From: Zygnema circumcarinatum
Lineage: Eukaryota; Streptophyta; Zygnematophyceae; Zygnematales; Zygnemataceae
Length of the DNA: 33,596 nt
Assembly (NCBI GenBank): GCA_037447605.1
Contig: CM074806.1
Span: 444,361 to 477,956 of the forward strand
Direction of reading: 5' to 3'
This document shows, piece after piece, positions 21,056 through 29,723 of this stretch (position 1 is its first letter; each line of letters starts with the position of its first letter). A program made the translations under genes and the position numbers. The notes under the pieces were generated by a model. That model was not told the origin of the DNA, did no database searches, and saw only the letters and a list, made by a program, of their open reading frames with translations.

Positions 21056-22231
21056 GTGGGAATAAAAATGGCTAGGTCCATGAATGCAATAACGGAACTC
21101 ATGGACAATTCCTGAGAAGGAAAAAAAAAATCGTGAAAACCCATTTGAGATGCAAGTAAGGAAACCCACCTTTTACAATTTAAAAAAAAAAACAAATCAG
21201 GAAAGCTCGGAAAATTTATCCGATCTCCTGCTGCTCAACGCGGGGAGGTGGGGGGAGACTGCAGCTGGGCAGTGAGAGAGGGAGAGAGAGAGCGAGAGGC
21301 AGATGGGGTTGTGAGAGAGAGCGAGAGAGAGCGAGCCGGGAGGGAGAGGGAGAGGGAGAGGGAGAGGGAGAGGGGCAGAGAGAGAGAGGGGAGAGGGAAG
21401 CAGTCGACATCTGGGTTCAGAACGAAGGGTTCTGGCTTTGGGGTTTTGCTGGGGGAGGGAGAGTCAGGGGGAGGGCCTTCCGGGCGGGAGAGGAGGTTTT
21501 TCTGCATTGAGAACTTAAGAGGCTACCAACGTCCAATAGCGTGGCGCCACGTGGATATGTCTGTACACGTGGCGGATAGCAGGTGGTGAAATGTTCTGAC
21601 GAGGTGGCACGTGGAGAAACCGGATTGGTCTGGCTTTATGACAGCTGGCGAATGCTGATTTGTTGCAGATAAGGACAAAATTGCAGAAATGCCGCTTCTG
21701 GGACATTTTAAAGGAGTACCGTGCTTCGGTTTTGTACAGTACCAAAATACGAAATGTAGAATTATGTACCATACTCATTCTACGTTGAAGTTCGACGGGA
21801 ATCGTACATTACGATACCGCCTATCGGCATTTGACAGCTGTCAATAGTCTCACTTGGTGACGTCATAACCTTAAATTCCTGTCAGCTGACCAATTTGGGC
21901 TACCGCCGGTCACCTCCGTCGCGGTCGGTCTCCTCCCACATGGGCCCAATGTTGTGGCCATGTTTTGGTGTCAAAAAAAAAAAAAAGTGGACGGCCTATT
22001 TTTGTAGATTCATTTTTAATTTTCTTTTGCAAGGTTTACTGTACGGTAAAATGTACGAAAATAGTACGATTAAGGGACTCCGTACAAAGATGTACGGTAA
22101 CATGGAACAGTCCTGGGCCACGCTGTACGGCCAGAGAGCAAGCCATGGCTGCAAGGCCGCCTGCTTTCGCCCTCAAGCGCTGACTTATGATTTTTTGGGA
22201 GGGTTAAACGGCAGAATTTAAAAATAAAAAA
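20771..22231. other. Divergent promoter region between the GT14 and dolichyldiphosphatase genes
   Basis: GA-rich low complexity (CT on the GT14 strand, probably its 5' leader) covers 20780-21060 and 21255-21400. Three CACGTG G-box cores sit within 66 bp (21548, 21566, 21608), with CCAAT-type words nearby. GTACGG and TGTAC words are frequent at 21715-22130. No gene is recognised. Confidence 0.5.
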
Positions 22232-22242
22232 ATTATATATAT
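22232..22242 (+). promoter_or_regulatory. Probable TATA box of the dolichyldiphosphatase gene
   Basis: ATTATATATAT lies about 30 bp upstream of a short possible leader exon that ends CTTTAG at 22286 and is followed by a good donor, GTAAGTTTT. Confidence 0.45.
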
Positions 22243-22286
22243 AGTTAGAAGCTCGGCTGCAAAGTCTTCTGCATTGTGTTCTTTAG

Positions 22287-22873
22287 GTAAGTTTTTTTTT
22301 TTTTTTTTTGTATGGATGCAGGATGGATGACTTTAGAGTTTGATTTAGGGCTACCTCACGCTTGCATTTGGAGCTGTAAGGCTGTTGAATGTAAAGCCAG
22401 CAGTTTTTTCTTTACTAAAGTAGACGTTGTTTCTTGAGAGAGCGAGCAACCTTTTTTCATATCTAATTCATTATTTCACTTCAAGCTTCATCCCGCTCTC
22501 ACTTTCAACCTTCAAGATAAGGGTTACATTAAGATTAGGGTTAAGGCTAGCATTAGTTTTAGGGTAAGGGTTAGGGTAAAGGTTAAGTTTAGGGCTTAGG
22601 CTGAAGTTTAGAGTTAGAATTAGGGTTAAGTTTAGGGTGAGGGTTAAGTTCAGGATTAGGGTTAGGGTTCAGTTCAGGATTAGGGTTAGGGTTCAGTTTA
22701 GGATTAGGGTTAGGGTTAATTTTAGGGTTAGGGTCAGCGTCCCCTTACATCTCTTCTAAAAAGCTCTCCCTTTTGAACTTGAACCCACTTTTAAACTTTT
22801 TAACCAACCCACTTCCCTTTTCCTTCTTCTTCTTCTTCTTCTCCTTCTTCTCCTTCTTCTTCTTTTTGTGCAG
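22287..22873 (+). repeat. 5' leader intron with degenerate TTAGGG repeats
   Basis: The donor is GTAAGT at 22287 and the acceptor TTTTTGTGCAG ends at 22873. From about 22520 to 22735 it is filled with TTAGGGTTAGGGTTAAG and TTCAGGATTAGGG variants, then CTTCTTCTT before the acceptor. Placing it in the 5' leader is inferred from splice sites alone. Confidence 0.55.
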
Positions 22874-22879
22874 CACGCA

Positions 22880-23542
22880 ATGCCCCTCCGAGCAGTGAAC
22901 CTGACCCATGTCCGCTACGAACATGGCGACCTTCTCGGGAAGCTCCTCGCGTGGTTCTCTCTCCTCCCCGTCTTCATCGCCCTTGGCGGCTTCACCTCCC
23001 TCGCCCTCTTCCGCCGCGAGCTTCAAACCATCTTCTTCGCCCTCGGTCTCGGCATGTCTGAAGTGCTCAACCAAACCCTAAAGCGAATCATCCGCCAATC
23101 ACGGCCTGCCACGTGTCATGCTCTCGAGACATGTGACAGCCATGGCATGCCCTCCAGCCACTCTCAATACATGTGCTTTTTCGCCATATATTGCTCTCTT
23201 TTAGTCCTCAAAAGACTGACTTTTTCCGACCGTTTCAGTTACTACTTCAGTCTCCTCCTCCCTTGGCCCCTTGCCTTCCTCACAATGTGGTCCAGAGTCT
23301 ATCTCGGCTACCACACCTTCCCCCAAGTCATGGCCGGAGCTTGCGTGGGGCTAAGTATGGGGTATTTTTGGTGGTGGCTTGTGGACTCTAAATTTGTTCC
23401 TAAATTTCCTGACTGGTCGGAAAGCCGCGTTTGCCGCTACCTCTGCATAAAAGACAATGGTCACATCCCTAATGTTTTGGAATTTGAGTACAAGAATTCG
23501 TTGGCTGTCCGAAAGGTGCTTCAAGACATGAAGGCGGATTAG
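22880..23542 (+). CDS. DOLPP1: Dolichyldiphosphatase (PAP2 family)
   Basis: This enzyme removes a phosphate from dolichyl diphosphate on the luminal face of the ER, recycling the lipid carrier used for N-glycosylation. The 220-residue protein matches the family in length and sequence throughout: VNLTHVRYEHGDLLGKLLAW near the start, RREL at 45-48, and the three PAP2 motifs KRIIRQSRP (68-76), PSSHSQ (91-96) and SRVYLGYHTFPQ (138-149), with Gln where many PAP2 enzymes have Asp, as in dolichyldiphosphatases. Four hydrophobic segments are visible (about 22-44, 48-62, 95-111 and 120-137), with more near 147-168. It ends DNGHIPNVLEFEY...QDMKAD. The ATG lies six bases after a 3' splice site and is the natural start, although an upstream exon could add a few residues. 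Catalytic residues are intact. Confidence 0.93.
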   Translation: MPLRAVNLTHVRYEHGDLLGKLLAWFSLLPVFIALGGFTSLALFRRELQTIFFALGLGMSEVLNQTLKRIIRQSRPATCHALETCDSHGMPSSHSQYMCFFAIYCSLLVLKRLTFSDRFSYYFSLLLPWPLAFLTMWSRVYLGYHTFPQVMAGACVGLSMGYFWWWLVDSKFVPKFPDWSESRVCRYLCIKDNGHIPNVLEFEYKNSLAVRKVLQDMKAD

Positions 23543-23552
23543 GGAACTGCAG

Positions 23553-23607
23553 GGTTTAGGGTTTAGGGTTTAGGGGTCAGGGGTTAGGGGTAGGGTTAGG
23601 GTTAGGT
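23553..23607 (+). repeat. Short TTTAGGG interstitial telomeric repeat
   Basis: Three perfect GGGTTTA units plus degenerate GGGGTTA and GGGTTA units begin about 10 bp after the dolichyldiphosphatase stop codon. It would lie in the 3' untranslated region. Confidence 0.8.
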
Positions 23608-24051
23608 TTCGAGATGGGCTTTTGGGTCTGATCGAATCAAGAGGGAAGGAGGTGGGTCTCTAGTGTAATGGTTTGACGGCTTCAGAGTGATGGGAGACAT
23701 CTGTTGATAATGCCCCTCCCAAATTTTGGGTTTACTGTTTAGAGTTTGAAGTTTGAATATTAGGGTTTGAGGATTGGATGCCTTTCATATGTTCACTGAA
23801 AGTTTTTGAGCGAGGGGATTTAAGCATATATAGGCTCGGACATCTCCAAATGATTGAATGAATGATGTCCATTTGAGGCAGCTGCAGCGAGATCTGTTGT
23901 GGAAAAAGTTGTCATTGCAGCATTGAAAATTGCAGAGTAGAGAAGCAGGTGGTGGAGAATAGGGTTGCTGAGGCAAAGATTGGTGTTGAACAGGTGATGA
24001 GAGCAATGCAGCAGGCAGCACAAGCAAGTCAATTTAACGAGATGAGACTGA
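23608..24051. other. Intergenic, with a possible TATA box for a downstream gene
   Basis: CATATATAGG at 23825-23834 is followed by sequence that includes two short coiled-coil-like open blocks, in different frames (from about 23874, ARSVVEKVVIAALKIAE, and from about 23943, EKQVVENRVAEAKIGVEQVM). They could be leader sequence, exons missed by me or decayed coding sequence. Confidence 0.3.
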
Positions 24052-24571
24052 ATGGGGCTATTCTATTGTAGCGGCGCCATGTCTTCAGGAGGAAGCACTC
24101 AAGAAGTGGTTCATGATATCGTTCCGAGCAATGAGAAATTTTCTTTGCTGCAAAATGGGGCTGATAGAGGAGGTTGCTTGAGAGAGGTGATGGTTGCTAA
24201 GGAGAGTAGCAGAGGCGGGCTGAACGCCCAGATAGATAGTGAAGGTTGTAAGTTTGGAAGTGATGGAAATTGTACCTCATATGTTGAAGAGAAGAAACAA
24301 TGTTTGGCTGATTCTCGCAGTGGTAGTCGTAATATGGAGACTTGCATGACATGTAGAAGCTCTTTAGGAAGAATTTGGCTTCCTGCTGCTCCGGGGCGGA
24401 GGAGATGGGGAGCTGTGAGAGAGAAAATTTTACATCGCAGAATCACGAGTGAAAGTTCTAGCGGCGAAATTGTGTTTCTTATTGGCCAAGCAAAGGTCGG
24501 TGGAAGCAGCAATAGAGTTTGAAAGATTCTGCTCTCCTTCACAGCTGCCGGATGAACTCTATCTGAGAGTA
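24052..24571 (+). CDS. Unrecognised possible gene
   Basis: A 156-codon frame (24052-24522) begins MGLFYCSGAMSSGGSTQEVV; a second ATG at 24079 has the better context. It is Ser/Gly-rich with scattered Cys (EGCKFGSDGNC, METCMTCRSS) and no domain I recognise. From about 24425 the +1 frame instead reads YIAESRVKVLAAKLCFLLAK, continues to SVEAAIEFERFCSPSQLPDE and LYLR, and stops at a perfect donor, GTAAGTAAA (24572). An acceptor at about 24633 (GGGATGCAG) would add MKGLSAFEYDSM in phase, and another CAG before 24749 would add AEEEIVTAIMKW. The two halves do not join without an intron or frameshift I cannot place. It may be a real gene with short exons or a decayed one. No function is proposed. Confidence 0.3.
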
Positions 24572-24639
24572 AGTAAATGATTGAACTAGCTTTCTGAAAG
24601 ATCGGGAAGGAAGCTTTTTAATTTTGGGATGCAGATGAA

Positions 24640-25207
24640 AGGACTGTCAGCCTTTGAGTATGATTCAATGACCTGTTGGATCTGTTTGAACTTCCCTTCA
24701 AATTGGACGGACATTTATTGTCTATTTTGCTTCTTTATGGAGTGCAGGCTGAGGAGGAAATTGTAACAGCGATAATGAAGTGGGGGAGGGGGAGGGGGAG
24801 TGTGAATACGAGAAAAAAAAAAAAAGGGGGATGTTCCATGCTCATTTATCGTTGCAGTAATCAATGTATTTATTTATTTTCCTATTTTCCATGTTCTGTG
24901 TGGCTGTTTGGATGTAAATAAAACTACATTTGTTTGCCTCTGTTTGTTTAAAATTTTCTCAATGACACAAAACATTGCATTAAAGTCTCAAAAAGGAAAA
25001 CATATCGCATAAAACAGCAGTTACTGGTGAAATCAATTGCAACTGAACTGAAAGGTGACATGGAACAACTGCTCCCTCCTTATAACCATTCCTTCCTACG
25101 CTTCTGCTACCTAAAAGAAGAACATGGAAGGAAAAACGGGTTTTTGTTGGCAAACTGAAAGCGCTAAACTTGGTGTACTCTAACACCCCCAAAAATCTGC
25201 AAAAAAA
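24640..25207. other. 3' flanks of convergent genes, no firm gene
   Basis: This is AT-rich sequence containing possible last exons of the unrecognised gene (to about 24800) and the 3' untranslated region of the glutaredoxin gene on the other strand. A purine run lies at 24779-24829. Confidence 0.4.
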
Positions 25208-26994
25208 TTAAGCGGATTTCAATTTCACCCCAGCCTCCTCCAAGAGAGGGATCAGCTTCCCGGCCGAGTGAAGCGCCACAGTCGCTGCAAAAAAAAAAAC
25301 AAAAAAATGGTCCCCAACAAAGAGAGCGAGTTCAGGAATCAGAAAATGGGATAAGAGATAAACCATTTTTTTTTTTTTTTTTTTTCGGATTTGCAAGAAA
25401 AGGGGAGGATGGGTGGCTGGGGACGAGTTAGATATCTGGTTTTTTAAGTTCAACAAAAATAAAAATATTAAAGGAAAAAAAAACATTGAACACATACCAT
25501 CACAGCCGCCAATGTGCTTTCCTCCTATTGGCCCAAAACCCCCCAAAATTTAAATCAAGTTAGTAAACATTTCTACGTTTAAGGGGAGGGTGGACGGAAA
25601 TGTGGCAAGTTTGCAACCAAAAAATCCCAAAACACGAGGTTGGGGTACAATTAAAAAACCATATTTACAAATAAGATAACCATTTTCAGGACTCACCGAT
25701 GAACACATTCGGAACGGTGGACTGCCCAGTTAGGTCAAACAGCGCATCTTGCAGCGCTCTCTCCTCCACTGCACCCTCTCCCTCGGTAGAGAGTTCAGGT
25801 GAAGCACTACCCCCGCTCTCCTACCTCCCTCTCCTCCCTCTCACTCCCCTCTCTATCTTCTACCCCTATCTCCTACCACTCTCCCCTACAGAGTTTGACA
25901 TTTGCGTTGTGTTTCCACGAAAGTCCCACTCTCTCCCTCCCAGACCTAAACGGAACTTCAAGTAGCACTGTACCTCCCCTTCTTTCTTCCAACACTCTCT
26001 CCTTCTCCCTTTACCTCGTGCAACCTCCCTCCAACCTTATCATCTCTCCCACCCCCCCTCCTTCCTATCCACTCATTCCCTCGACCTTCTCTCCCCCTCC
26101 TCAGTACCTACCCTTCCCTCTGCTACTCCACTGGCCTCTATCTCGTACTCCACCCTTCTCCCCTTTCTCCCCCTCCAATCTCTCTCTTTCTCCGCCATTC
26201 CCTCCCCTCCCTCCTCTCTATCACTCCCTTTGTCCTCCTCTCTCCTCTCCCTCCCTACTCCCTCAGTTTCCTCTTTCTTTCCCACTCTCCACTTCCCTCT
26301 TCCTCTCTCTCCCTCTCCCCCTCCCTCTCCCTCTCCCCCTTCCCTTCCCCCTTCCCCTCCCTTCCCAACCCTCACCCACCCTTCCCCCCTCGGCCCCCCT
26401 CGCCCCCATAGCCCCTCCCCCCTTTTACCCTCTCCGTCTCCCTCGCCCTCATTCTCTCACTCTCCCTCACCTGTTCCCACTCCCTCTTCCTCTCAGGCTG
26501 CGAGCCTACCAAGCTGGTCGAGCTCAATGATCTTCGCTTCAACCCCAAGTTTCCTGAAGAGACCCTTCACCTGACCGCAGTATCTGAACCCACAAACATC
26601 CAAAAATACCGAACCCCCACAACAGGAGGGCTATAGAACAATGATTACAACTGGTAGATATTCATAAATTTTTATACCGAAAGCGCGGTCCATGACAGGG
26701 AAATTGGGGAGGGAAACCATGGGGCGAAGGGGGATAAGAGGGAGATTGAATAAAACATTAAAATGATGAACGTTTTCCTTTCTTTTGGGCATTGAAGAGC
26801 CGTAAACTGCATGAAGTGTAGAGCCCGGCTGGAACATTTCTTTTAGAGTACATTTAAACTCGTCTAACCCACTTTAAAACTTCAAGAGAGGAAAGCGAGA
26901 AAGGTGAGGAGTGGAAAGAGAAAGAGAGGGAGAGAGAGAGAGAGGGGGAAACAGAGAAAGTGGGAGAGGGGGAGAGTGAGATAAAGAGAGAGAA

Positions 26995-27044
<50 letters not shown>

Positions 27045-27345
27045 ACGGGCACCAGGACTTGGAGTACACGATGACAGCGTTCTCGGCATTCTTCTTCGCC
27101 ACCACCTCCGCGAGCTGCCCGCCCGCCGCGCACCGCACGGCCCTGAACCCTGGCCGTACGGCCCCGAGGGGGGGCGCGGGGTTCAGAGAGGGCTGGCAGT
27201 GGGCGATGTGAGGCAGCGCCGGCACGTACGGAGGAGGGGGGAGGGCGAAGGAGCCATGAACGGAGCGGGGGCGCGAGGAGGTGACACGTGGCGGCAATGC
27301 GGGACACGTGGCGGCGAGGAGGCCCTGGGCGAGAGTCGACGCCAT
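25208..27345 (-). CDS. Glutaredoxin, WCPYC type, probably plastid-targeted
   Basis: Five in-phase exons: 27345-27047, 26583-26510, 25768-25697, 25524-25498 (only 27 nt) and 25284-25208 (TAA), giving 182 residues. The first 75 or so are Ala/Pro/Arg/Ser-rich, a likely transit peptide. The thioredoxin-fold domain follows: VVAKKNAENAVIVYSKSWCP, active site C99-P-Y-C102 with Trp before it, GLFRKLGVEAKIIELDQ, ALFDLTGQSTVPNVFIGG with the cis-Pro that binds glutathione, KHIGGCD, and LHSAGKLIPLLEEAGVKL. Glutaredoxins reduce protein or glutathione-mixed disulfides using glutathione. The Trp-Cys context resembles plant plastid GrxC5/S12, but the CPYC motif is the classical dithiol form. Start chosen at the only Met before the transit peptide. 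CACGTG words at 27285 and 27305 fall in exon 1. Confidence 0.92.
25800..26500 (-). repeat. CT-rich low-complexity intron 2 of the glutaredoxin gene
   Basis: The + strand is pyrimidine-rich (CTCCCTCTCC), so the transcript is purine-rich here. Large open frames in this block are compositional. Confidence 0.8.
26999..27040 (-). repeat. GA microsatellite just inside glutaredoxin intron 1
   Basis: (AG)n of about 20 units lies directly downstream of the exon 1 donor on the coding strand (as CT), with looser GA-rich sequence back to 26885. Confidence 0.85.
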
Positions 27346-27440
27346 GGCTGCGGGGGAGAGGGAGGGGGCGGAAGGGGGGGGGGTTTGTGGTGGTGCGTAA
27401 CCAACGTAATAATTAATGTTAACCAATAAACTGAAAACAT

Positions 27441-27521
27441 GTCAGAATGGCCGAGTTGGTCTAAGGCGCCAGTTTCAGGTACTGGTCCGAAAGGGCATGG
27501 GTTCAAATCCCATTTCTGACA
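27441..27521 (+). tRNA. tRNA-Leu (CAG)
   Basis: The acceptor stem GTCAGAA pairs with TTCTGAC (27514-27520), and A27521 is the discriminator. The D-arm is TGGCCGAGTTGGTCTAAGGCGCC. The anticodon stem CCAGT/ACTGG encloses the loop TTCAGGT, giving anticodon CAG at 27476-27478. A long variable arm follows, as in leucine tRNAs, and the T-arm has GGGTTCAAATCCC. There is no intron and CCA is not encoded, as expected for a nuclear gene. Confidence 0.96.
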
Positions 27522-28613
27522 AACGCTAGTGTTTTTCGTAATTTTGATTTTGATGGGGAAGTTGATTACTTTCTTAGAGGAGCCGTTGGTCATCATTTGA
27601 TGATTGATTGACGGTGCAAAGAATAAAATATAACACGATGGTGTTGGCATCGTGAGATCAATGCCAATTCACATTCTCCTTTCTTTGATGACCCGAATCC
27701 TTCTTTTGACAAGCTGCTCTTGATTTCTCCTTTCAGTCATCACAGTGAAATAGAAGCAAGATCCGCGCATTCAAACTTGATCAGTATATTGGCTTAAGCG
27801 CAGTGAATTGTTATTATAGGCTCGGATCAAAACATTCAATAGTACCTTGTGTCTGTTTGTCTGTCTTGTAAATGTTGTTTATTTCAACTTTTCATAGTAC
27901 AGTCAGTGGCTCAAACTTGAACAACATGGACCAGTTCCGAATCAATTTCCCTGTTTTAATGATGTTGAAACTCAAACGCTCCTTCACTTCACTCGCTTTT
28001 ATTGATGGCGTAAATAAATACAGTGAAGGTCAGGTCCCTTGAAGTTTAAAAGAAGAGGTGTTCCATGTAACTGTCTGCATGCTCTGCGCAGTTCTACTAC
28101 CACTACTACTTATTTATCATGCCAACCAAAAGGCCTCTCAAAGTAAATCACTACCTTACTTTATACACCTTTCAACTGATACCTTCTATACTGAACCTGA
28201 AACTGAACTGAACCGAAGCATAGAACCACACATGATCCCATTTCTGTTACGATGAACTGCCCCTTATTTGTACATAGAAACGAACTGTCTGCTTTCCCCA
28301 CCAAAGGACCTAAGACCCACCCCCCCCCCCCCCCCCTCCCTCCCTCCCTTAAAATATTAATGGCAAATTAAGCTCCCTTTTTCCCAACTATTCTCCTCTG
28401 AACCCTTAATGTCCCAGAACCCTAACTTCAACTCCCACAGTTTCAGTTCCCAACAACGGATCAGGCTACACACGTAACTGCTGAGGACCTACCATTGAAC
28501 GGAACATAATTCACTAGACAAGGAACTCCTATGAGCCAATAAGAGGTTAGAATGACCTGCTTTTCCATGTGCATTGGTTCCGTTAGAATTTGAATTTGAA
28601 AGAATAGCGAAGC
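27522..28613. other. Intergenic region between the tRNA and the kinase 3' end
   Basis: No gene seen. It contains ACTGAACTGAACC-type words near 28190-28215, a C run followed by CCTCCCTCC at 28320-28349, and probably the kinase 3' untranslated region in the last few hundred bases. Confidence 0.5.
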
Positions 28614-29673
28614 TCAAATTGCTGTGACCCAAACTCCGCTTTTATGACTCCTCGCCAGCTTCACAGTTAACCCTGTTTTTGGCATTTCTAAGCGTTCACT
28701 TCTAGACTGGAGGGATGCCCTCGTTACATGCCGTTCAGTTCCGTTCTGTTCAACGGTTTCCTTGATCTCGCTCAACGGAACGGAGTCTCCCTTCTCCCAC
28801 ACCTTATTGGCCCACTCCTGCATCTCCTTCTCCTTCTCCTTCTCCTTCTCCTTCTCTGCCCCTTCAGTTGCTCCAACAAAACCCCCCAACTCTCCATCCT
28901 TAGAAACCTCTCCCTCCCATTTCTCACCTCCCTCTCTCCCAACATCCTTCTCTCCTCCTTCAATCCCTTCTTCTGCGAATTCAATTATCTCCATAACCGG
29001 TTCTTTTGCTTCCTCGTTCACACTAATCTCCAGTATCGGCTCGGCTGTAACCTCGTTCACACTTATCTCCGAAACCGGTTCTTTCGTGTCTTCGTTCACA
29101 CTTATCTCTGAATCCGGTTCCTTTTTTTCTCCACTCCCACTCACATTGGGAGCACTCTCACCCTCAGTTTTCAGACTGTTAGGTCCTCTTTCTCCTTCAC
29201 TCTGAGACTGTTTACTTCCCTCTCCTCCTCCTCCTCCTCCCTCTCCTCCTCCTCCCTCTCCTCCTGCTGCTGCTTGATTCCCCTCTCCCTTCTGTTCCGA
29301 CTTACTCCCTCCCCTCCCTCTCGCTCTACTCCTACTCGGACCATGCACGAGGCGAGTAAACCCTAAAAAGCTCAATGTTCCATCCCCATTGGTCCATTCA
29401 TCGAGAACAGCCGAAGTGGGAAGGGGCTCTTGAGACCCCATTTCCTGAACCCAAATTTTCGTTCACCCCATAAGATGATAGTTTTGAAAGGAAGGCAAAA
29501 ATGGGGGTTTTGCTTCGGTTTTGGTCCGAAAAAAAAGCAACTTATGCGGCGGTTAATGCGTTTTGAGTTTTTTAATTTTTAGGGTTTGAGAGTGTTTGAG
29601 CACCGTTATGTAATATCACAAAGAAAAATTTAGGGTTTTTTCATGTGACTCTCTCGCCCTCCTTCTCCCTCCC

Positions 29674-29723
<50 letters not shown>

